Shown in pieces: positions 1-4,847 of a stretch of DNA of 8,417 bases. This DNA comes from Niastella sp. (GTDB lineage: Bacteria; Bacteroidota; Bacteroidia; Chitinophagales; Chitinophagaceae). The stretch covers positions 1 to 8,417 of the forward strand of contig JAJKIL010000434.1 of assembly GCA_021154515.1 (NCBI GenBank). The letters are read 5' to 3'. Numbering within the stretch: position 1 is the first letter of the stretch; every line of letters starts with the position of its first letter. A program made the translations under genes and the position numbers. The notes under the pieces are model-generated. The model was not told the origin of the DNA, did no database searches, and saw only the letters and a program-made list of their open reading frames with translations.

Positions 1-450
1 AAAGGTGCTATTACCGGTCTTAATCTCGGCAGTGATGCGCCCCGTATTTTCAGGGCCATTGTAGAAGCTACCTGCTTTGGCGCCAAAGCCATTGTTGACC
101 GGTTTAACAACGAAGGCGTTCCTGTAAAAGGGTTGATCGGCCTGGGCGGTGTAGCCAAAAAATCGCCGTTCATTATGCAAATGATGGCCGACGTTATGAA
201 TATGCCTATCCGTATTCATCAATCAGAACAAACCTGCGCCCTTGGCGCCGCCATGTTTGCCGCTACTGCAGCCGGTATTTATAATAAGGTGGAAGACGCC
301 ATGGATGCCATGGGTCAGGGTTTCGATGCTACCTACTATCCCGACAAGAACAAAGTAGCCCTTTACCAAAAACGCTACAACAAATACCAAAAGCTTGGTG
401 GTTTTATAGAAGGCGCTGTTAAATCAAAAGAAGCAGTTTTATCAAACTAA
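1..450 (+). CDS. araB: Ribulokinase, C-terminal part (5' end outside window)
   Basis: This reading frame is open from the first base and ends at tandem stops TAA TAA (448-453), giving the last 149 residues of a FGGY-family sugar kinase. The family phosphorylates L-ribulose with ATP to L-ribulose-5-phosphate in the cytoplasm. Visible are the conserved C-terminal ATP-binding segment GLGGVAKKSPFIMQMMADV (local residues 47-65) and the downstream QTCALGAAMFAATAAGIY stretch (77-94), both close to AraB-type ribulokinases. The tail with AMGQGFDATYYPD is also typical of ribulokinase rather than xylulokinase or glycerol kinase. E. coli AraB is about 566 residues, so roughly three quarters of the gene lies to the left. 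Its identity is strengthened by araD and araA directly downstream. The first in-frame internal start-like codon (TTG 133) is not the true start, because the conserved frame continues upstream of it to the window edge. Confidence 0.93.
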   Translation, partial: KGAITGLNLGSDAPRIFRAIVEATCFGAKAIVDRFNNEGVPVKGLIGLGGVAKKSPFIMQMMADVMNMPIRIHQSEQTCALGAAMFAATAAGIYNKVEDAMDAMGQGFDATYYPDKNKVALYQKRYNKYQKLGGFIEGAVKSKEAVLSN

Positions 451-456
451 TAAATA

Positions 457-509
457 GTTACCAGTTACTGGTCACCGGTAAACCGGGAACCGGCAACCGG
501 TAACTTTTT
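457..509 (+). repeat. Heptad-based imperfect palindrome with T5 tail in araB-araD spacer
   Basis: Bases 457-479 can pair with 482-504. Eighteen of the 23 positions are Watson-Crick and one is G-T, and the ends are GTTACC and GGTAAC. The same stretch also reads as seven consecutive 7-bp units (457-505) of rough form GKYAACC, from GTTACCA at the left to GGTAACT at the right. A run of five T follows (505-509), only 8 bases before the araD start. A hairpin followed by a T tract resembles an intrinsic terminator or attenuator. Alternatively it is a dispersed intergenic repeat with no role in termination. The paired structure is seen directly; the function is inferred. Confidence 0.6.
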
Positions 510-516
510 CTCAAAT

Positions 517-1215
517 ATGAGCAAGTATCAAGATATACAACAAGCCTGTTACAAGGCCAATATGCAATTACCGGCGTTAAACCTGGTTCTTTTCACCTTT
601 GGTAATGTAAGCGTAGCCGACAGAAGCCTTGGCGTTTTTGCCATTAAGCCCAGTGGCGTTCCCTACAAAGACCTGGTACCCGATGAAATGGTTATCGTTG
701 ACTTTGATGGTAAGATCATTAGTGGCAATATGCGCCCTTCGAGCGACACCAAAACACACGCCGTATTATATAAAGAATGGGAAAAAATAGGCGCTATTGT
801 ACATACACACAGCACCTACGCTACTGCCTGGGCCCAGGCGCAACGCGATATTCCCATCTTTGGCACTACCCATGCCGATCATAACACTGTAGACATTCCC
901 TGTGCGCCGCCTATGAGCGACGAAATGATTAAAGGAAACTACGAATATGAAACCGGCTACCAGATCATCAATTGTTTCAATGAGCGGAAATTATCATACG
1001 AAGAAGTGGAAATGGTACTGGTAGGCAACCACGCTCCTTTTGCCTGGGGTAAGAATGGCGACAAAGCCGTATATAACGCCGCCGTACTGGAAGAAGTAGC
1101 CCGCATGGCCTACCTCACCGAGCAGATCAACCCGAAAGCCCCGCGCCTGAAAGACGCCCTGATCGATAAGCACTGGCAGCGCAAGCATGGAAAAGATGCT
1201 TATTACGGACAGTAG
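517..1215 (+). CDS. araD: L-ribulose-5-phosphate 4-epimerase
   Basis: This encodes a 232-residue cytoplasmic class II aldolase-type epimerase that converts L-ribulose-5-phosphate to D-xylulose-5-phosphate, the last step of the isomerase pathway for L-arabinose. Its length matches E. coli AraD (231), and it aligns end to end from memory, including the terminal KHGKDAYYGQ. The zinc ligands expected from E. coli (D76, H95, H97, H171) appear as D77, H96, H98 and H172. The catalytic pair D120/Y229 appears as D121 and Y230. The phosphate-binding motifs GNVS (29-32), KPSG (44-47) and SSD (75-77) are intact. The start ATG at 517 is preceded by an A/T-rich leader without a clear Shine-Dalgarno, normal for Bacteroidota. 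It lies 66 bp after araB and 118 bp before araA, both in the same direction, so it belongs to the same catabolic cluster. Confidence 0.97.
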   Translation: MSKYQDIQQACYKANMQLPALNLVLFTFGNVSVADRSLGVFAIKPSGVPYKDLVPDEMVIVDFDGKIISGNMRPSSDTKTHAVLYKEWEKIGAIVHTHSTYATAWAQAQRDIPIFGTTHADHNTVDIPCAPPMSDEMIKGNYEYETGYQIINCFNERKLSYEEVEMVLVGNHAPFAWGKNGDKAVYNAAVLEEVARMAYLTEQINPKAPRLKDALIDKHWQRKHGKDAYYGQ

Positions 1216-1269
1216 GCAGGAGAAATGAGGAAGTGAAATGCAGAAGTAAGAAGTAGGAAGTAGAAAACG
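1214..1269 (+). repeat. Purine-rich degenerate heptad repeat in araD-araA spacer
   Basis: Directly after (and overlapping) the araD stop, the plus strand is almost all purine and can be read in phase as eight 7-bp units. The central copies are near-identical: AGAAGTA (1242-1248), AGAAGTA (1249-1255) and GGAAGTA (1256-1262). The flanking units, such as AGAAATG (1221-1227) and GAAAACG (1263-1269), are degenerate. An A8 run (1270-1277) follows. The three central copies are solid; the longer phasing is weaker. No hairpin is evident. It could be a remnant of slipped-strand expansion or part of the leader of araA. Confidence 0.6.
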
Positions 1270-1333
1270 AAAAAAAACTCTATCACTAAACATAGCACCG
1301 TCACATGACGATTGCCAACTAAACGACCCATTT

Positions 1334-2833
1334 ATGGAAGATTTGAAAAAACTGGAAGTATGGTTTGTAACCGGAAGTCAACACCTGTATGGCGAAGAAA
1401 CCCTGAAACAGGTTGCCGAACACTCAACCCAAATTGCACGGTCAATTGATAAAGACCCCGCTATCCCGGTGCGTGTAGTGTTTAAACCTGTGGTAAAATC
1501 GCCTGAAGAAATTTACCAGGTTTGCCAGGAAGCCAATACTACTACTACCTGTATTGGTATCATTGCCTGGATGCACACCTTCTCTCCCGCCAAAATGTGG
1601 ATCGGTGGATTGAAAGTGTTGCAAAAACCTTTGTTACATCTGCATACCCAGTTTAACCGCGATATTCCCTGGAGCAGCATCGATATGGACTTCATGAACC
1701 TGAACCAAAGCGCCCATGGCGACCGCGAATTCGGTTTTATGGTTAGCCGCATGCGCCTGAACCGTAAAGTGGTGGTTGGTCACTGGCAGGAATCAGAAGT
1801 AGTGAAAAGCGTAGCTATCTGGATGCGCGCTGCTGCTGGTTGGAACGATTGGCAAAACGCCCGTTTCTGTCGCTTTGGCGATAACATGCGCCAGGTAGCG
1901 GTAACTGAAGGCGATAAAGTAGAAGCTGAACTGAAATTTGGATATTCCGTAAATGGCTTTGGTATTGGCGACCTGGTGAAAGTGATCAATGATGTTAGCG
2001 ACAGCGCCATTGTGCAACAGGTAGCTGAATATGAAGAAATATACACCGTACAGGCACCCCTGCGCAAAGGCGGCGACCGCCACAGCGCATTGAAAGATGC
2101 AGCGAAGATAGAGATCGGCATGCGCAACTTCCTGAAAGCCGGAAATTTCAAAGGCTTTACCGATACTTTCGAAGACCTGCATGGCATGGTGCAACTGCCT
2201 GGTATCGCTTCTCAACGCTTAATGGCGGAAGGATACGGTTTTGGCGGCGAAGGCGACTGGAAAACATCTGCCCTGGTACGTGCCATGAAAGTAATGGCAA
2301 CCGGTTTAAAGGGTGGTAACTCATTCATGGAAGACTATACCTACCATTTTGACCCCAATAACCAACTGGTGCTGGGTTCACACATGCTGGAAATTTGTCC
2401 TTCCATTGCCAACACCAAACCAACTGTTGAAATACATCCGCTGGGTATCGGTGGCAAAGCTGATCCTGTACGGCTGGTATTCAATGCTGGCTCCGGCCCG
2501 GCTTTAAATGCTTCTATCGTTGATATTGGCAACCGATTCCGCCTCATCGTAAATGAAGTGCAGGCTGTTGACCCTATTGAAAGCCTGCCAAAACTGCCGG
2601 TAGCGCGTGTGCTGTGGAAACCCTACCCAGACATGAAAACAGGTTGTGCAGCCTGGATCCTGGCGGGTGGCGCTCACCACACCGGTTACAGCCAGAACCT
2701 GACAGCAGAACATATGGAAGATTTTGCTGAAATGGCAGGCGTTGAGTATTTACTGATCGGCAAAAACAGCAATCTGTACGATCTTAAGAATCAATTAAGA
2801 TGGAATGATCTCTATTATCGTCATTCTATTTAA
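1334..2833 (+). CDS. araA: L-arabinose isomerase
   Basis: This encodes a 499-residue cytoplasmic enzyme that interconverts L-arabinose and L-ribulose using a divalent metal (Mn2+ in the family). E. coli AraA is 500 residues, and conserved blocks match throughout: EVWFVTGSQHLYG near the N-terminus (8-20), HTFSPAKMWI (81-90), SIDMDFMNLNQSAHG (115-129), FEDLHG (279-284), GEGDWKTSALVRAMKVM (305-321), FMEDYTYHF (331-339) and WILAGGAHHT (441-450). The catalytic/metal residues E306, E333, H350 and H450 of E. coli are present as E306, E333, H350 and H449. The ATG at 1334 gives the family N-terminus; the 30 bases before it lack a Shine-Dalgarno. It follows araD by 118 bp and precedes the symporter by 124 bp, all on the plus strand. 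No truncation or frameshift is seen. Confidence 0.98.
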   Translation: MEDLKKLEVWFVTGSQHLYGEETLKQVAEHSTQIARSIDKDPAIPVRVVFKPVVKSPEEIYQVCQEANTTTTCIGIIAWMHTFSPAKMWIGGLKVLQKPLLHLHTQFNRDIPWSSIDMDFMNLNQSAHGDREFGFMVSRMRLNRKVVVGHWQESEVVKSVAIWMRAAAGWNDWQNARFCRFGDNMRQVAVTEGDKVEAELKFGYSVNGFGIGDLVKVINDVSDSAIVQQVAEYEEIYTVQAPLRKGGDRHSALKDAAKIEIGMRNFLKAGNFKGFTDTFEDLHGMVQLPGIASQRLMAEGYGFGGEGDWKTSALVRAMKVMATGLKGGNSFMEDYTYHFDPNNQLVLGSHMLEICPSIANTKPTVEIHPLGIGGKADPVRLVFNAGSGPALNASIVDIGNRFRLIVNEVQAVDPIESLPKLPVARVLWKPYPDMKTGCAAWILAGGAHHTGYSQNLTAEHMEDFAEMAGVEYLLIGKNSNLYDLKNQLRWNDLYYRHSI

Positions 2834-2859
2834 AAATAAATTCACATATTGCAGCCGCT

Positions 2860-2895
2860 TTCTGAAAGAACTTCACTTATGAAGTTCTTTCAGAA
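2860..2895 (+). terminator. Perfect 16-bp hairpin between araA and symporter
   Basis: Bases 2860-2875 are exactly complementary to 2880-2895 around a 4-base CTTA loop. The element lies 26 bp after the araA stop and 62 bp before the symporter ATG. The run after the stem is AT-rich (TTTAATA) but lacks a strong T tract. It may therefore be a weak intrinsic terminator or an mRNA-stabilising 3' structure that sets araA and transporter levels apart. The pairing is certain; its function is inferred. Confidence 0.65.
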
Positions 2896-2957
2896 TTTAA
2901 TAGGCCAAAAGCTTCTAAACAACCAACATTCATTTTAAAAAACTATTGCAGCCCGCT

Positions 2958-4712
2958 ATGAACACGCTTTCGTCAATTGACTACGTAATTTTTGTACTCT
3001 ACTTCATACTGGTAGCCAGTTATGGCTTCTATGTATATAGAAAAAGAAAAACCCAGGAACACGACTCCAAAGCATTCTTCCTGGCCGAAGGTTCACTTAC
3101 CTGGTGGGCCATTGGCGCTTCGCTCATTGCCTCCAATATTTCTGCCGAACAGTTTATTGGCATGAGTGGTGAAGGTTTTTTTGTGGGTACCGCGGTAGCG
3201 GCCTATGAGTGGATCGCTGCAGTAGCGCTGATAATTATTGCCGTTTGGTTCATGCCGGTGTATTTGAAGAACCGCATTTTCACCATGCCGCAGTTCCTGA
3301 AAACGCGGTATAATGATTCGGTGGCATTGATCATGGCCATCTTCTGGTTATTCCTGTACATCCTGGTAAACCTCACTTCTATCTTATACCTGGGCGCCAC
3401 CGCCATCACCGGTTTGGTGAGCGAAGCCAAATTAGGCACGCCGGAATACTCAAACATGCTGCACATGCTCATGATCGGCCTGTCGGTTTTTGCGTTGATC
3501 ATCACATTGGGCGGCATGAAAGTAATTGGTTATACCGACGTAATTCAGGTAGCTGTTCTAATCATCGGTGGCCTGGCTACCACTTACCTCGCTTTATCAA
3601 TAGTAGGTGAAAGATTAGGCGCGGGCAGCGGCGCCATCGCCGGCTTTAAAGCCCTGATGAACGATTCGCCCGAACACTTTAAAATGATCTTACCCAAACC
3701 GGCGGCCACAACGGGAACAATTGGCACCCCACTTAACCTCGACATTCAGAAATGGGTGGTGTTACCTGGTATTGCCATGTACTTCGCCGGTCAGTGGATC
3801 GTGAACCTGAACTACTGGGGTTGCAACCAGTACATCACACAACGCGCCCTGGGCGCCGATCTGCAAACTGCCCGTACGGGTATCCTGTTTGCCGGTTTGC
3901 TGAAACTGATGATGCCCATCATTGTAATGCTGCCTGGTATTGCTGCATTCGTATTATATAAACACCATCAACTGCCTGGTTTCACTGGTGGAAAAGACGG
4001 CGCTTATTCAGCCATCCTGGGCTTTTTGCCCACCGGGTTGAAAGGGTTGTCGATCGCTGCTCTTACGGCTGCTATTGTGGCTTCCCTCGCCGGAAAACTG
4101 AACAGTATCTCTACCATCTTTACGCTGGATATCTTTAAAAAATATATTGCTAAAGAACAGGCTGATGAAAAGAAACTGGTGATCACCGGCCGCTATACTG
4201 TATTGGCCGCCATCATCCTGGCTATCCTGTTTACCTGGAAAGACCTGTTGGGTATTGGTGGTGAGGGTGGTTTTACCTTCATTCAGAAATACACCGGTTT
4301 TATTAGCCCGGGTGTATTCGCCATGTTCCTGCTGGGTATGTTCTGGAAACGTACCACTGGTACGGCAGCTGTAGTAGGTGTAATACTTGGATTTGTGCTC
4401 GCCGTATTCTTCAACAACTATGCGGTTGGTCTTTTTGGTAAAGAAACCTGGTTATATACCGCTTACACATATGAAGTACCTGGTAAAGATGGTTTGCCTG
4501 TAGCTGTTACTGAAATTCCATTCCTCATTAACATGGGTTGGTCGTTTGTGATAACAGTGGCTACCATGATCGGTATCAGCCTGGCCGGACCAAAAGTAAA
4601 TCCGAAAGCCTTTGTGACCGATAAGAGTATGATGAAATTACAACCTCGCACCATTGCGTTAATAGTAACTACATTGATCCTGTTAACTGCATTGTATGTG
4701 AAGTTCTGGTAG
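2958..4712 (+). CDS. Sodium:solute symporter (SSS/vSGLT-like), probable L-arabinose importer
   Basis: This is a 584-residue polytopic inner-membrane protein with roughly 14 hydrophobic helices. It belongs to the SSS family, which couples sugar uptake to Na+. The first helix is at about 8-27. SNISAEQFIGMSG (59-71) followed by AAYEW (81-85) is nearly that of Vibrio vSGLT. By alignment from memory, the sugar-contacting residues N64, Q69, E88, N260, Y263, K294 and Q428 of vSGLT correspond to N60, Q65, E84, N283, Y286, K316 and Q443. The Na+ site helix reads AAIVASLAGKLNSISTIFTLD (371-391). I chose ATG 2958; an in-frame TTG at 2946 would add MQPA but is less likely. Position after araBDA makes L-arabinose the likely substrate, which is inferred; galactose, xylose or glucose cannot be excluded by sequence. 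The gene faces the GH31 gene tail-to-tail across a shared terminator. Confidence 0.9.
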   Translation: MNTLSSIDYVIFVLYFILVASYGFYVYRKRKTQEHDSKAFFLAEGSLTWWAIGASLIASNISAEQFIGMSGEGFFVGTAVAAYEWIAAVALIIIAVWFMPVYLKNRIFTMPQFLKTRYNDSVALIMAIFWLFLYILVNLTSILYLGATAITGLVSEAKLGTPEYSNMLHMLMIGLSVFALIITLGGMKVIGYTDVIQVAVLIIGGLATTYLALSIVGERLGAGSGAIAGFKALMNDSPEHFKMILPKPAATTGTIGTPLNLDIQKWVVLPGIAMYFAGQWIVNLNYWGCNQYITQRALGADLQTARTGILFAGLLKLMMPIIVMLPGIAAFVLYKHHQLPGFTGGKDGAYSAILGFLPTGLKGLSIAALTAAIVASLAGKLNSISTIFTLDIFKKYIAKEQADEKKLVITGRYTVLAAIILAILFTWKDLLGIGGEGGFTFIQKYTGFISPGVFAMFLLGMFWKRTTGTAAVVGVILGFVLAVFFNNYAVGLFGKETWLYTAYTYEVPGKDGLPVAVTEIPFLINMGWSFVITVATMIGISLAGPKVNPKAFVTDKSMMKLQPRTIALIVTTLILLTALYVKFW

Positions 4713-4733
4713 ATAGCTATTTCAACGGTAATA

Positions 4734-4765
4734 AAAATGCCCTGACAGTAACGTCAGGGCATTTT
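4734..4765. terminator. Bidirectional intrinsic terminator between convergent genes
   Basis: AAAATGCCCTGAC (4734-4746) pairs perfectly with GTCAGGGCATTTT (4753-4765) across a 6-base loop: a GC-rich core with A flanks on the left and T flanks on the right. The plus strand continues TTTTCGTTT and the minus strand ends in TTTTTATT, so it can stop transcription from both the symporter (22 bp past its stop) and the GH31 gene (83 bp past its stop). This is the classic arrangement for a convergent junction. Confidence 0.88.
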
Positions 4766-4781
4766 CGTTTATAAGGTACAA

Positions 4782-4837
4782 GTTGATCAGTTGACCAGTT
4801 AACCAGTTGACCAGTTAACCAGTTGACCAGTTAACCA
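4782..4837. repeat. Seven tandem 8-bp units, alternating GTTGACCA / GTTAACCA
   Basis: The first unit is GTTGATCA (4782-4789). Six more follow without gaps, strictly alternating GTTGACCA and GTTAACCA, so the array has a 16-bp super-period repeated three times. It ends 10 bp before the GH31 stop codon (4848-4850 on the minus strand) and lies in what would be the GH31 3' untranslated region, upstream of the shared terminator. It is too short-period and lacks unique spacers, so it is not a CRISPR array. Wording resembles the 457-505 heptads (GTTACCA versus GTTGACCA). Confidence 0.92.
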
Positions 4838-4847
4838 GGTAAAATCT

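Noticed and set aside
994..1293. Minus-strand open frame of 99 codons spanning the araD end and the purine-rich spacer
   Set aside because: Its phenylalanine/serine-rich start is the complement of the purine repeat and the rest is antisense araD; no independent support.
1780..2215. Two overlapping minus-strand open frames (135 and 140 codons) inside araA
   Set aside because: They lie opposite highly conserved isomerase coding sequence, have no recognisable domain and are shadows of its codon bias.
2901..2957. Bacteroidota-type promoter (TTTG with TAnnTTTG) before the symporter
   Set aside because: No convincing -7 TAnnTTTG match was found here or before araA, so no promoter is annotated.
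2946..2957. TTG start at 2946 for the symporter
   Set aside because: The ATG at 2958 gives a normal SSS N-terminus and is a stronger start codon; the extra MQPA has no support.
4782..4837. CRISPR array
   Set aside because: Units are 8 bp and contiguous with no unique spacers, and no cas genes are nearby.
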